Below, one piece after another: positions 8,368 through 17,957 of a stretch of 64,000 bases of DNA (positions are counted from its first letter, which is position 1; each line of letters starts with the position of its first letter). The notes under the pieces are model-generated. The model was not told the DNA's origin. It ran no database searches and saw only the letters and a program-made list of their open reading frames with translations. This DNA comes from Pseudomonas sp. RIT-562. Lineage in GTDB: Bacteria; Pseudomonadota; Gammaproteobacteria; Pseudomonadales; Pseudomonadaceae. The translations under genes were made by a program, and so were the position numbers. The stretch is taken from positions 1 through 64,000 of the forward strand of contig NZ_JAPJIV010000006.1 in the NCBI RefSeq assembly GCF_026241895.1. The letters are read 5' to 3'.

Positions 8368-9591
8368 ATGCGAGCAATGACCTACCACGGCGCCCACGAT
8401 GTCAGAGTCGAAACCGTACCCGATCCGGTGATCGAAGCCCCTGATGACATAATCCTTCGCGTCACCGCGACTGCCATTTGCGGGTCGGACCTGCATCTGT
8501 ATAGAGGCAAGATTCCCACCGTGGAACACGGCGACATTTTCGGGCATGAGTTCATGGGCATCGTTGAAGAAACCGGTGCGGTGGTGACCGCAGTGCAGCG
8601 CGGTGATCGAGTGGTGATCCCGTTCGTGATCGCCTGCGGCGACTGCTTTTTCTGCCAGCAAGAGTTGTTCGCCTGCTGCGAAACGACCAACACCGGGCGC
8701 GGCGCCATCGTCAACAAGAAGGCGATCCCGCCACCTGCGGCGCTGTTCGGCTTCAGCCGGCTGTATGGGGGGATTCCCGGAGGGCAGGCGGAACTGGTGC
8801 GGGTGCCGAAAGCCAATACGGGGCCGTTCAAGGTTCCGGGCTTGTTGGCTGACGAGAAGGTGCTGTTTCTCTCCGACATCCTGCCCACAGCCTGGCAGGC
8901 GGTGTTGAATGCCGGAGTCGGCCAAGGCTCGAGTCTGGCTATTTATGGCGCCGGTCCAGTGGGCCTGCTCAGTGCAGCTTGCGCGCGAATGCTGGGCGTC
9001 GAGCAGATCTTCATGGTTGACCACCATCCCTATCGGTTGGCCTATGCGCAAAGTGCCTACGGGGTGATTCCGATCAACTTTGATGAAGATGATGACCCGG
9101 CTGACACCATCATTCGCCAGACGGCGGGCAGTCGGGGAGTGGATGCGGTCATTGACGCCGTGGGCTTCGAAGCGAAGGGCAGCACCACCGAAACCGTGCT
9201 GGCGACCTTGAAGCTGGAGGGCAGCAGTGGCAAGGCGCTGCGCCAGAGCATCGCCGCCGTTCGCCGAGGCGGGGTGGTCAGCGTTCCGGGGGTGTATTCC
9301 GGCTTCATCCATGGTTTTCTGTTTGGTGATGCGTTCGACAAGGGCCTGACATTCAAGATGGGCCAAACCCACGTCCAGCGTTATTTGCCAGAGCTGCTGG
9401 GGTATATCGAGACCGGGCGTTTGCAACCTGAGGCCATCGTCACCCACCGCATGTCGTTGGAACAGGCGGCTGAAGGCTACAAGCTGTTCGACAAGAAGCA
9501 GGAAGACTGCCGCAAAGTCATCCTGACCCCGGGCAGCCCGGATCAACCATTGGCCGAAACCTTCGAGACCCAGGCTGTGCCGGCGATGTGA
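8368..9591 (+). CDS. Zinc-dependent alcohol dehydrogenase (formaldehyde dehydrogenase-like)
   Basis: This is a 407-aa medium-chain dehydrogenase. The catalytic zinc ligands sit in [10 protein letters not shown] and GHEFMG. The structural-zinc cysteines lie in [15 protein letters not shown]. The NAD-binding motif is GAGPVG at about 197-202. Length and insertions resemble glutathione-independent formaldehyde/aldehyde dehydrogenases rather than simple alcohol dehydrogenases. ATG 8368 is preceded by GAGGA; an upstream in-frame start at 8347 is less likely. The substrate cannot be read from the sequence. The stand-alone gene ends in a REP element. Confidence 0.87.
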   Translation: MRAMTYHGAHDVRVETVPDPVIEAPDDIILRVTATAICGSDLHLYRGKIPTVEHGDIFGHEFMGIVEETGAVVTAVQRGDRVVIPFVIACGDCFFCQQELFACCETTNTGRGAIVNKKAIPPPAALFGFSRLYGGIPGGQAELVRVPKANTGPFKVPGLLADEKVLFLSDILPTAWQAVLNAGVGQGSSLAIYGAGPVGLLSAACARMLGVEQIFMVDHHPYRLAYAQSAYGVIPINFDEDDDPADTIIRQTAGSRGVDAVIDAVGFEAKGSTTETVLATLKLEGSSGKALRQSIAAVRRGGVVSVPGVYSGFIHGFLFGDAFDKGLTFKMGQTHVQRYLPELLGYIETGRLQPEAIVTHRMSLEQAAEGYKLFDKKQEDCRKVILTPGSPDQPLAETFETQAVPAM

Positions 9592-9641
9592 CTGACGCGT
9601 CCGCTGGAAAGCACCCATTGGCAGATTTGAAATACGCACCC

Positions 9642-9706
9642 GTAGGAGCCTGGCTTGCCAGCGATGGCGGCCCAGAGATCGCCATCGCCGGCAAGCCGGG
9701 CTCCTG
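9642..9706. repeat. REP-type inverted repeat
   Basis: GTAGGAGCCTGGCTTGCCAG faces CCGGCAAGCCGGGCTCCTG, with GCGATGGCG / CGCCATCGC as inner arms. It sits between convergent genes and probably acts as a transcript-end hairpin. It belongs to the same family as 14283-14575. Confidence 0.85.
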
Positions 9707-9723
9707 AGTGCAACAGCAAATTT

Positions 9724-11067
9724 TCAACTTTTGCGTTTTTTACGCTGCTCGTAACGAGCAAGAATCGGCTGGGTACTGATCCCGTGCGCAAGGATGCTCA
9801 GTGCCACCACCGATAACGTCAGGTTGGTGCACAACGCCGCTACCGACGGGTCCAACCCGTGGTTCAACGCATAAAACAGGTAGTACAGACTGCCAATCCC
9901 GCGAATTCCAAACCAGCCAATCAACAGGCGCTGGCGCCCTTCGAGCAACCCACCCCAAGGGATGGCCAGGACACTGAGGGGCCGTATCAGCAGGAATAAC
10001 ACCGCGCCGATCGGGAGCGCGCGCCAATCCCAGTGGGCAATCAACACCACGCCCAGCAATGTCACCAGGAACACTTCCATGGCACGCTCCACCAGGCCGC
10101 CGAAGGCGAGCATATCGCCCATCATGATGCCGGCAGCCACCTGGGTATCTTCCAGATGCTCAGTGTCCCCATGCACCGCGTGCTGTGGGTCCACGTTCTG
10201 ATGACCGACTACGGGCTGTACCAGATGTTCGGCCGGCACCTGGGCGTCGCCTGTGGACTTGACCTCTTCCTGGCGCAGACCCAGGCCGGCGGCGAACACC
10301 GAGAGAAATCCGTAGGCGTGAACCCACTCGGCGCCGACATAAGCCAGTGCGATCAGGGCCAGGGCCAGATAATCATTGGGGGAGAGTGTGCTGTCTTCGT
10401 TGGCAATGCGCAGGGACAAGGTCAAACGGCCAATGCCGCGCCCCATCCAATACCCAATCAACAAACCCGCCGGCACCGCCCAGAGCAATCGGCCCAAGGC
10501 CCAGTCACCCAGCCAGCCGGGGCTGCCATTTTGCTGCAACAAGAGCAGACCGAGAATCACGAACGGGAATGCCACTCCGTCATTCAGGCCGGCCTCGCCA
10601 GACAGGCCGAACCGAACGCTGTCGTCATCCCTGGCGTCATTGACCTGCACCAGCGAGGCGAGGACCGGGTCTGTGGGCGCAAGGATCGAGCCGATCAGCA
10701 CGCTGACACCCCAAGGCAACTGAAAGCCAAAGTGCAGCAGCAGGCAAACGCCGGCAATGCTCAGCATCATCACCGGGCCCGCCAGGCCCAGTGCCACGCG
10801 CCAGTTTTTCTGTTTAAACGGTGCGCGCAGCTTCAAGCCGCAGACAAACAGCGAAAACAGCACGGCAACTTCGGTCAGGTGCTCCATCCACACTGATGCA
10901 TCGTCCACATCCAGCTTCAACAACCCCAGTCCCGTGGGACCAATGGCAACACCCAGCGCCAGGCACACCGCTGAAGTGGTGACAGGCATCCAGCGTAAAT
11001 AGGACGAAGTCAGTGCCAGGGTCAGCAACACGGCACCGAGTACGGCCACCCAAATCGTAAAGCTCAT
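9724..11067 (-). CDS. Cation:proton antiporter (CPA1, NhaP/KefB-like)
   Basis: The protein is 447 aa with about 12 hydrophobic segments. Two ion-translocation motifs of CPA1 exchangers are visible: APTDPV near 130 and the acidic GLNDG near 160. It should exchange Na+ or K+ for H+ at the inner membrane. A hydrophilic stretch at roughly 270-310, rich in His, Asp and Val, interrupts the membrane core and is longer than a usual loop. The gene is single, followed on the same strand by a REP element, and its C-terminus is short and basic (EQRKKRKS), without a TrkA domain. Confidence 0.85.
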   Translation of the reverse strand: MSFTIWVAVLGAVLLTLALTSSYLRWMPVTTSAVCLALGVAIGPTGLGLLKLDVDDASVWMEHLTEVAVLFSLFVCGLKLRAPFKQKNWRVALGLAGPVMMLSIAGVCLLLHFGFQLPWGVSVLIGSILAPTDPVLASLVQVNDARDDDSVRFGLSGEAGLNDGVAFPFVILGLLLLQQNGSPGWLGDWALGRLLWAVPAGLLIGYWMGRGIGRLTLSLRIANEDSTLSPNDYLALALIALAYVGAEWVHAYGFLSVFAAGLGLRQEEVKSTGDAQVPAEHLVQPVVGHQNVDPQHAVHGDTEHLEDTQVAAGIMMGDMLAFGGLVERAMEVFLVTLLGVVLIAHWDWRALPIGAVLFLLIRPLSVLAIPWGGLLEGRQRLLIGWFGIRGIGSLYYLFYALNHGLDPSVAALCTNLTLSVVALSILAHGISTQPILARYEQRKKRKS

Positions 11068-11113
11068 GCATGCGTCCCGCAGGTGGGTGGCCGTGATACA
11101 GCGTAAGGAGTGC

Positions 11114-11725
11114 TCAACCGACAGTTGCGCGCAGGTATTCCGGCGTCAACACGTTGAACCACAGCAGGATCATTTCCACCAGGATGGTCACCAGCACCAG
11201 CAAGCCCACGCCCCACACGCACGCGGCATTCAACAGGCCCTGTTCCTTGCGTTCATGCATGAAGGTCGGCAACCCGACAAACAGCAGAAAAGTCGAGTAG
11301 ATCCCCGCCGCGCCCAGCACTGCAATGGCCAGCCAGCGGCTTGGATACAGGCCGGCGAATCCAGCGAGAAAAAATGGAGTTGCGGTGTAGGCGGCAAATC
11401 CGATGCATTGGTTGATGGTCGGGCGAGAGTCAAAGGTGCGCGACATCCAGCGAATGAACAGGCCCATGACTGCCACGCCGAGCAAAATGGTCAGGTAGAG
11501 CATGACGCACAGCTGCAAGGCGCTGCTGGTGCTGAGCTTGACCGTCTCGTTTTCCGCCAGGCTCCAGCCGACGTAAGTCGTACCGATAAACAGGCACACG
11601 GCGGGGATCAACGCGAGAAGCAGCAGATGAGCCAGATAGTGGCGCGGATGAGCTTCCTCTTCCTTGCGAATATCCGTCCAGGCGAAGTTGGGTTGGGTAA
11701 ACAGCTTGACGATAGGTGCGGGCAT
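11114..11725 (-). CDS. Yip1-family inner-membrane protein
   Basis: This 203-aa protein has five hydrophobic segments and a short N-terminal amphipathic region (IVKLFTQPNFAW), typical of bacterial Yip1-domain proteins. ATG 11725 is selected because GAGGAGG is ideally placed; upstream in-frame starts lack this and would add a low-complexity leader. The family's function in bacteria is not settled. The gene lies 46 bases upstream of the antiporter on the same strand, so co-transcription of the two membrane proteins is plausible. Confidence 0.82.
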   Translation of the reverse strand: MPAPIVKLFTQPNFAWTDIRKEEEAHPRHYLAHLLLLALIPAVCLFIGTTYVGWSLAENETVKLSTSSALQLCVMLYLTILLGVAVMGLFIRWMSRTFDSRPTINQCIGFAAYTATPFFLAGFAGLYPSRWLAIAVLGAAGIYSTFLLFVGLPTFMHERKEQGLLNAACVWGVGLLVLVTILVEMILLWFNVLTPEYLRATVG

Positions 11726-11856
11726 GACGACCTCCTCGAACGGCCCCTGATGGAGGGCTATAAACGTATTGAGCAGGGAGATTTGCCCAGGGTTCATTTT
11801 TTTCCAGGATGGCCAGCCAGTCCTCGCACACATGCGCAAGGACAGGCTTGGGACTG

Positions 11857-12714
11857 TTACAACATTGGCTTACCGCCGGTCACGCCATAGCGCTGGCCGG
11901 TGATATAGCTGGCTTCGTCCGAGGCCAACAGCACATAGATAGGCGCGACTTCGACCGGTTGCCCTGGGCGCCCCAGCGGAGTCTGCGCGCCGAAGTTCTG
12001 CACCTCTTCGTCGGGCATGGTCGAGACGATCAGCGGAGTCCAAATGGGCCCCGGTGCCACACAGTTGACCCGGATGTTCTTCGGCCCGAGCATCTGTGCC
12101 AGGCCGCCGGTAAAGTTGGCGATCGCACCCTTGGTGGTGGCGTAGGCGAGCAGGGTGGGCTTGGGCATGTCCGAGTTGATGGAGCTGGTGTTGATGATCG
12201 AACTTCCCGGCTTCATGTGTTTCAACGCCGCCTGGCAGATGCGGAAGATCGCGGTGATGTTGACGTCGAACGTCATCACCCATTCCTCGTCAGGAATATC
12301 TTCGAAATTCTCGTGGGTCATCTGGAAAGCGGCGTTGTTGACCAGCACGTCGATACGGCCGAAGCGCTCGACAGTCTTGTCGACCACCGCCTGACACTCG
12401 GCTTTCTGCGCCAGGTCCCCTGGCAACAGCAGGCATTGGCGGCCCGCCTGCTCAACCCACCGGGCAGTTTCCTTGGCGTCTTCATGTTCGTTGAGGTAGG
12501 CGATGACCACGTCCGCACCTTCGCGGGCAAAGGCGATTGCCACGGCGCGGCCAATGCCGCTGTCGGCGCCGGTAATCAGGGCGATCTTGCCTTCCAGCCG
12601 GCCGGAACCCTTGTAGCTCTGCTCGCCGCAGTCCGGATACGGTTCCATTTTCTTCTGCGAGCCGGGGACGGCTTGCGCCTGTTTGGGGAAAGGCGGTTTT
12701 GGATAGTCGTTCAT
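11857..12714 (-). CDS. Short-chain dehydrogenase/reductase, general-stress YghA/YdaD type
   Basis: The protein is 285 aa. A 40-residue N-terminal tail (PPFPKQAQAVPG...) precedes the Rossmann core, as in YghA and Gsp39-like SDRs. The cofactor motif is TGADSGIG (about 49-56). NNAA and the catalytic Ser with YATTK follow. It is an NAD(P)H-dependent cytoplasmic oxidoreductase acting on an unknown carbonyl substrate; relatives are general stress proteins. ATG 12714 is better spaced from GGAG than the adjacent ATG 12717. The gene is divergent from pssA. Confidence 0.88.
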   Translation of the reverse strand: MNDYPKPPFPKQAQAVPGSQKKMEPYPDCGEQSYKGSGRLEGKIALITGADSGIGRAVAIAFAREGADVVIAYLNEHEDAKETARWVEQAGRQCLLLPGDLAQKAECQAVVDKTVERFGRIDVLVNNAAFQMTHENFEDIPDEEWVMTFDVNITAIFRICQAALKHMKPGSSIINTSSINSDMPKPTLLAYATTKGAIANFTGGLAQMLGPKNIRVNCVAPGPIWTPLIVSTMPDEEVQNFGAQTPLGRPGQPVEVAPIYVLLASDEASYITGQRYGVTGGKPML

Positions 12715-12882
12715 CATGAATCTCCAGTCTCAAGGCGAAAGAGTCAGAGGGTTGACCCTGGGCTTTTGTCGTGGGTTCGGTTGGATTTTCGATCAGCGGA
12801 TTGAACGGTCAACACGCTGTGCCAGGCGCTGCGCCATGGTGTAAGCTCTCGGACTCTTCGGATTCGACCCTTTGCGAGCCCT

Positions 12883-14226
12883 ATGCCGTCGCTTTTCAAA
12901 CGCTCCCTGCTGCCCAAACTGCGTAGCTTTCCGCTGACCGCCGAGGCCGTCACCATCCTCCCGGGCGCTGCGGAATTTCGCCGCTGCCTGCTGGAAAAAA
13001 TCGCCAGTGCAACCCGACGTATCTACATCGTCGCGCTGTACCTGCAGCAGGATGAAGCCGGCCAGGAAATCCTCGATGCCCTGCATGCCGCCAAGCTGGC
13101 GCGCCCGGAACTCGACGTAGTGGTGGTCGTCGACTGGCTGCGCGCCCAGCGTGGGCTGATCGGCGCCGGCAAGCAGCCGGGCAACTCGGCGTGGTACCAG
13201 GAGACCACTCGCACGCATGCCAGCGAGGTGCCGGTGTACGGCGTGCCAGTGCAGAGCCGCGAGCTGTTTGGCGTATTGCACTTGAAGGGATTTGTGATCG
13301 ATGACTGCGTGATCTACAGCGGCGCGAGTCTGAACAACGTGTACCTGCACAAGTTCGACAAGTACCGCTACGACCGTTATCACCTGCTGCACAACCGTGA
13401 CCTGGCCGATTCGATGCAACACCTGGTGCAGCACGGCCTGATCGCCTCCAAGGCAGTCAATCGCCTGGACTTGCCCAATCTGCCGACCACCCGCAGCCTG
13501 CGCAACGATATCGGCGACCTGCGCAGCCGCCTCAAGCACGCGGCCTACGACACCACCAGCGGCACCACGGACAAAAGCGTACTGTCGGTCAGCCCGCTAC
13601 TGGGCGTGGGCAAGAACAATCCGCTGAGCCGGGTGATCTGCGAGCTGATCGCCAGCACCCAACAGCAGCTGACCATCTGCACCCCCTATTTCAACCTGCC
13701 GCTGGCGGTGACCCGGGAAATCAACCGGGCACTGGCCAGGGGCGTGAAAATCGACATCGTGGTCGGCGACAAGACCGCCAACGATTTCTACATTCCGCCT
13801 AGCGAACCGTTCAAGGTGATCGCTGCGCTGCCGTACCTGTACGAGATCAGCCTGCGCTGTTTCGCCAAGCGCCATCAGCGGTTTATCGACAGCGGCCAGT
13901 TGAACCTGCACCTGTGGAAAGACGGCGACAATACCTACCACCTCAAGGGCATGTGGGTCGATCAGCGTTATACCTTGCTCACCGGCAATAACCTGAACCC
14001 GCGGGCGTTCCGTCTCGATCTGGAAAACGCCTTGTTGATCGATGATCCCAAAGGTGAGTTGCTGGCCCCGCGCCGGGAAGAGCTCGCGCAGATTTTCCAG
14101 CACACCACGCGCATCGGCCGCTACCAGGACCTGGAAACGCTGGTGGAATACCCGGCAGGCGTGGCCAAGTTCCTCAAGCGCGTGAGTCGTGTGCGGATTG
14201 AGAGGCTGCTGTACCGGATTCTGTGA
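12883..14226 (+). CDS. pssA: CDP-diacylglycerol-serine O-phosphatidyltransferase
   Basis: This 447-aa enzyme of the phospholipase D superfamily is the gram-negative PssA type. It makes phosphatidylserine from CDP-diacylglycerol and L-serine, the first committed step to phosphatidylethanolamine. Two HKD motifs are seen: His133-x-Lys135...Asp140 and His353-x-Lys355...Asp360. It is a peripheral membrane enzyme without transmembrane segments. The last codon (CTG) and the stop (TGA) form part of an octamer repeat array. The start is ATG 12883, and its ribosome-binding site is weak. Confidence 0.93.
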   Translation: MPSLFKRSLLPKLRSFPLTAEAVTILPGAAEFRRCLLEKIASATRRIYIVALYLQQDEAGQEILDALHAAKLARPELDVVVVVDWLRAQRGLIGAGKQPGNSAWYQETTRTHASEVPVYGVPVQSRELFGVLHLKGFVIDDCVIYSGASLNNVYLHKFDKYRYDRYHLLHNRDLADSMQHLVQHGLIASKAVNRLDLPNLPTTRSLRNDIGDLRSRLKHAAYDTTSGTTDKSVLSVSPLLGVGKNNPLSRVICELIASTQQQLTICTPYFNLPLAVTREINRALARGVKIDIVVGDKTANDFYIPPSEPFKVIAALPYLYEISLRCFAKRHQRFIDSGQLNLHLWKDGDNTYHLKGMWVDQRYTLLTGNNLNPRAFRLDLENALLIDDPKGELLAPRREELAQIFQHTTRIGRYQDLETLVEYPAGVAKFLKRVSRVRIERLLYRIL

Positions 14227-14292
14227 ACCTGTAACCCTGTAACCCTGTGAAGCTGTGAAGCTGTGAAGCTGTGAACCTGTAACCTTGTGGGA
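14221..14292. repeat. Octamer tandem repeat (CTGTRAVS) starting inside the pssA stop codon
   Basis: Eight consecutive 8-bp units, CTGTGAAC, CTGTAACC, CTGTAACC, CTGTGAAG (three times), CTGTGAAC and CTGTAACC, run from 14221 to 14284. A decayed ninth unit, TTGTGGGA, follows. The first unit contains the last codon and stop of pssA. Since 8 is not a multiple of 3 but the stop lies in unit one, copy-number change would alter only the 3' untranslated region. Confidence 0.9.
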
Positions 14293-14575
14293 GCAAAGCT
14301 TGCTCGCGATTGCGGTGGTGAATGTTAGATCGCCATCGCTGGCAAGCCAGGCTCCTACAGGTAATCGGGGTGTACGCGGGATTGGGGTTCGACACAAATC
14401 CGTAGGAGCCCGGCTTGCCGGCGATGGCGATTTCGAGGACGCCATCGCTGGCAAGCCAGGCTCCTACAGGTAATCGGGGTGTACGCGGGATTGGGGGTCG
14501 ACACAAATCCGTAGGAGCCCGGCTTGCCGGCGATGGCGATCTCACGGACGCCATCGCCGGCATGCAGACAAATCC
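14283..14575. repeat. Tandem REP array, 109-bp period
   Basis: CGCCATCGCTGGCAAGCCAG starts at 14331, recurs at 14440 and recurs partially at 14549, exactly 109 bp apart. Each full unit includes an opposed arm, GTAGGAGCCCGGCTTGCCGG, and a unique spacer with GGGGTGTACGCGGGATTGGG. The first arm, at 14287, is the related GTGGGAGCAAAGCTTGCTCG type. It sits between convergent pssA and efeM. Part of the same spacer (GTACACCCCGAT) recurs near 18961-18972. Confidence 0.9.
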
Positions 14576-14580
14576 GGCGC

Positions 14581-15405
14581 TCAATTCAAGCCGAGCTTGC
14601 CGCGCACCATCGACAGATCCTCGGCCAGGGTATTGACCGGCCCAACCAGCATCTTGCGATCGCTGTCCTTGACCTTGTCATAGGTCTGGAAACCACCATC
14701 CACCGTGCGGTACTTCGCCAGGATTTTGTCCACGCTGGCGAAATTCTTGTCGACTTTGGCGATAAACGCCCGGTCCTGCTGGGCAATTTTCCCACGGAAC
14801 AGCTCGACTATTTTCTTCGCGCCGTCGATGTTGCCCTGGAAGTCATACAGGTCGGTGTGACTGTAACGATCCTCTTCCCCAGTGATCTTGGTCGCCGCCA
14901 CTTCTTCGAGCAATGCTGCCGCGCCACCCACCACTTTCTCAGGCGGGAAGGTCAGGCCGGCCACGCGGGTCTGCAAGTCCTGCACGTCGGCGTTCAAGCG
15001 ATCAGCCAAGGCGCTCAGGCCCTCGGTGCTTTTCTGCGCAAACAACGAATACTCGATTCGGTGAAAGCCGGTGAAGTCTTTTGCCGTGACGCCTTGCTCG
15101 TGGTCGTCCACGCGGGAGTCGATAGAGGCGTCCAGGTCACTGAACAGCTCGGCAATCGGTTCAATCTGCTCGTAATACACCCGGGTGGGCGCATAAAGCT
15201 TCTGCGCGGTGGCCAGGTCACCTTTTTTCACCGCAGCGGTAAATGCCTGGGTGTGGCTGGCCAGCTCATCCAGCTGCTCGTTGACGTAGATCTTGTAGTC
15301 CGACACTGGCCCCACCAGGTCCAGCGGCGCCGTGGCGGCGAGCGCGGCCAGCGGTGCGTTGAGCAAGCCCAGAGTCAGCAGTAACGCGAAAGGAGTTTTT
15401 TTCAT
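14581..15405 (-). CDS. efeM: EfeM/EfeO-type periplasmic iron-uptake protein (no cupredoxin domain)
   Basis: The 274-aa precursor has a signal peptide (MKKTPFALLLTLGLLNAPLA) and a four-helix M75 'imelysin/EfeM' domain. The conserved HxxE metal motif is FHRIEYSLF, and YSHTDL follows further on. ATG 15405 begins at the signal peptide and has AAAGGAG upstream; the frame stays open further upstream but looks non-coding. It binds iron in the periplasm for the EfeU permease. It is the last gene of efeUOBM, 22 bases after efeB, and lacks the cupredoxin module found in the EfeO here. Confidence 0.9.
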   Translation of the reverse strand: MKKTPFALLLTLGLLNAPLAALAATAPLDLVGPVSDYKIYVNEQLDELASHTQAFTAAVKKGDLATAQKLYAPTRVYYEQIEPIAELFSDLDASIDSRVDDHEQGVTAKDFTGFHRIEYSLFAQKSTEGLSALADRLNADVQDLQTRVAGLTFPPEKVVGGAAALLEEVAATKITGEEDRYSHTDLYDFQGNIDGAKKIVELFRGKIAQQDRAFIAKVDKNFASVDKILAKYRTVDGGFQTYDKVKDSDRKMLVGPVNTLAEDLSMVRGKLGLN

Positions 15406-15427
15406 GGGACGGTTCCGTGTTGGATGG

Positions 15428-16732
15428 TCATGCGTTTGCTTGGGGTTGAGCACCGGGAGCCTCGAGCAATGAGCGGCCGATGAAGTCCTGGTCGCCAGTG
15501 ACGCCGGGCAGGGTAAAGAAGTAGCCGCCACCGACCGGTTTCAGGTACTCCTCCAGCGGCTCGCCATTGAGGCGGTTCTGTACCGTGATGAAACCCTTGT
15601 GCAGGTCGGCCTGATAGCAGATGAACAGCAAGCCCATGTCCAGCTGACCGTTCTTGTTGACGCCGTTGGAGTAGTTGAACGGCCGGCGCAGGATCAGGTT
15701 GGCCTGGGTCGCGGCGGTGCGCGGGTTGGCCAGGCGGATATGCGCATCCAGGCGAGTCAGCTTGCCTGCTGGGTCCTTGGAGTAATCCGGCACCTGGAAC
15801 TCGCGGGAGCCACCTATGGGCGCGCCGGAATTCTTCTCCCGACCGAGGATGCTTTCCTGTTCCTGCAAGGGCGTGCGGTCCCAGCGCTCGACGAAGTTGC
15901 GGATAATCCGCACCGCCTGATAGCTGCCATTCACCGCCCACGCCGGCTCATCGCTGCCGGGTTGCACCCAGACGATTTGCGCCATGGCCTTGGCGTCGTT
16001 GGAGTCGGGATTGGCCGAGCCGTCACGAAAGCCAAGGAAGTTGCGCGCACTCTGCGCCGGCACGCCGGGTTTGGCCGGGGCCTGGGGCGGCACGCTGCCT
16101 TCCTGTTTCCAGCGCACCAGCAGCAGGTCCGGGAGATTCTTCACGATGTCGCGCAAGGCGTGGATATTGGTGTCGGTGGTGTTGGCACAGAACTGCAGGC
16201 TGAGATCGCCGTGGCAGCAATCGGCGTCCAGCGCGTCATTGGGGAAGCCGACCATGCGGACCAGGCGCTTGGGTTTTGCCGGCGCCAGGCCGTAACGCTC
16301 GTCAAATAACGATTCGCCGACCGATACGGTGATGGTCAGGTTGTCGGACGTAACCACGGGGCCAAGGATCCCCGAGTCCAACGGCGGCAGTTTTGGGTCG
16401 ACCTGCGGCACGGGTCCGCCTTGCATCAGGAAGGCGATGCGCTCGTTGAGGGTTCGAAACAGGCGTTCGAGGTCTTCCCGATCGCTGGCCAGCACATCAA
16501 AGGACACCAGCATGCCCGAGGCCGGACGCGGGGTGACAATGCCGCTCTGGTGCTGGCCGTGGAAGGCCTGGCGATCTTCGGTTTGCTCGCTGCTGGGGGC
16601 CTCGGTCACCTGCGCGGCGCCGGCGGCCATGGCCGGGCAGCTCAAGGCGGAGCCAGCCAAAGCCACGCCGGCGGCGCCCATGCCCAGCAATACCCGGCGG
16701 CGCTGGAGGTTAAAGTGTTCCGTATCGTTCAT
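15428..16732 (-). CDS. efeB: EfeB deferrochelatase/DyP-type peroxidase
   Basis: This 434-aa protein carries a twin-arginine signal ([10 protein letters not shown]), so it is exported folded with heme. The DyP signature GFRDG places the catalytic Asp at 237. A conserved His in [10 protein letters not shown] is the likely heme ligand. EfeB oxidises ferrous to ferric iron in the periplasm and has been proposed to release iron from heme. Its ATG overlaps the efeO stop codon (ATGA), indicating translational coupling within efeUOBM. Confidence 0.93.
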   Translation of the reverse strand: MNDTEHFNLQRRRVLLGMGAAGVALAGSALSCPAMAAGAAQVTEAPSSEQTEDRQAFHGQHQSGIVTPRPASGMLVSFDVLASDREDLERLFRTLNERIAFLMQGGPVPQVDPKLPPLDSGILGPVVTSDNLTITVSVGESLFDERYGLAPAKPKRLVRMVGFPNDALDADCCHGDLSLQFCANTTDTNIHALRDIVKNLPDLLLVRWKQEGSVPPQAPAKPGVPAQSARNFLGFRDGSANPDSNDAKAMAQIVWVQPGSDEPAWAVNGSYQAVRIIRNFVERWDRTPLQEQESILGREKNSGAPIGGSREFQVPDYSKDPAGKLTRLDAHIRLANPRTAATQANLILRRPFNYSNGVNKNGQLDMGLLFICYQADLHKGFITVQNRLNGEPLEEYLKPVGGGYFFTLPGVTGDQDFIGRSLLEAPGAQPQANA

Positions 16733-17949
16733 CGGTGTGAGTCTTCTGCTGACAGGCCGGAAAGGCCGAGGGCGGGGTCGATGGATTCAAGCGCAGTGGC
16801 CAGCGTCTTGGCTGTGTCGGCGATCTGCTGGCGTTGCGCGGCACTCACGGTGTCGTAGCTGGCGTAACCCTGGTCGACCTTGAGGCCATTGAACTGGCTA
16901 TCCAGCGCCGCCATGGCGCCATCGACGTTCTGCAGCAGTTCGCCAGGCGCCTTTGTCAGTAACGGGCGCAACAACTCGACGACCTTGCGGGTGACCTGCA
17001 GATTGGCCGCGAAACCATTGAGGTCGGTGTGGCTGTAGCGTTCTTCCTCACCACTGCCGGCACGTAATTCGGCCAGGCTGTCGAGGTTGCGCACCAGCAT
17101 GCTCACCAGCTGTTCCGGCGCCAGTGACTGGGCCAGCAATTGCTGTTTGAGGGCGCTGACGTCAGCGACCAGGCGCTGCGCAGTGGGGTCCAGACCGTCG
17201 AGAGTGCCCTGCTGGAACAGGGCATATTCGAGCCGGTGGAAACCGATGAAACCGGGATCCTGCTCGCGCTGTTCGAAGTAATCGGCCCGGGCGTTGATCC
17301 CGTTGTCCAGTTCCGCCAGGCGCTGCGCTGCCGGGGCGATGCGTTGATACGCTGCCCGGGCGGGTGCATACAAGGCTTGCGCCTGACGCAGGTCGCCGGC
17401 TGCGATGGCCTGTTGCAGGGCAGTGACTGCCTTGATCAGTGCGCTGCCTTGCTGGCTCAGGTAGACGCGAAATTCTGACAGCGGCCCGACAAAGGCCACC
17501 ATTGACGGCTTGGCCTTGGCGGCAGTCTGCGAGGCGGCGGTGGGGGTGACGTGCAAGGTGCCCCGGGGATTGCTCAGCAAGCCACAGGTGATCGCATAGT
17601 CGCCGGGCAACAGGTTTGCGTTGATCACCTGGCTCAGGCCCGGCGCGATGTTTTCCCGCTCCTCGACCACCAGCACGCCATCGAGGATTTCCCACTCCAC
17701 CGCCCGGTCCGAGCGGTTAACGATGCGAAAACTCGCACGTCCGGCAGGAACGGTGAGGGCGTTTGGCTCGCAGCTGTGCGGGTGAATGGTCACCACCCGC
17801 TCGTTGTGGTTGGTCTGGCGCTTGGCGGCGGCAATCGTCGAGGCGTAATAAAACAGCGCACCGGCGGCAATCATCACAACGACGGAGCCCGCCACCGCCC
17901 AGCGCAAAGCGCGGGAAGGGGCCGCATGGGGTGGGGCTTGATTTGGCAT
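16729..17949 (-). CDS. efeO: EfeO periplasmic iron-binding protein with cupredoxin domain
   Basis: The protein is 406 aa. An N-terminal membrane anchor or uncleaved signal (about 17-35) is followed by a cupredoxin domain (about 50-135) with [10 protein letters not shown] and the later Cys-containing [11 protein letters not shown], which are likely metal ligands. The C-terminal M75 helical domain has FHRLEYALF as its HxxE motif. It captures and hands iron to EfeU. ATG 17949 is chosen: the same frame is open far upstream, but that part is the shadow of efeU. It lies 8 bases after efeU and overlaps efeB by 4. Confidence 0.92.
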   Translation of the reverse strand: MPNQAPPHAAPSRALRWAVAGSVVVMIAAGALFYYASTIAAAKRQTNHNERVVTIHPHSCEPNALTVPAGRASFRIVNRSDRAVEWEILDGVLVVEERENIAPGLSQVINANLLPGDYAITCGLLSNPRGTLHVTPTAASQTAAKAKPSMVAFVGPLSEFRVYLSQQGSALIKAVTALQQAIAAGDLRQAQALYAPARAAYQRIAPAAQRLAELDNGINARADYFEQREQDPGFIGFHRLEYALFQQGTLDGLDPTAQRLVADVSALKQQLLAQSLAPEQLVSMLVRNLDSLAELRAGSGEEERYSHTDLNGFAANLQVTRKVVELLRPLLTKAPGELLQNVDGAMAALDSQFNGLKVDQGYASYDTVSAAQRQQIADTAKTLATALESIDPALGLSGLSAEDSHR

Positions 17950-17957
17950 GGGAGCCC

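Noticed and set aside
15506-15513. KOPS-like octamers as evidence on their own
   Set aside because: Octamers occur by chance in G+C-rich DNA. They were counted by eye and may be incomplete, so they are used only in support of the dif call.
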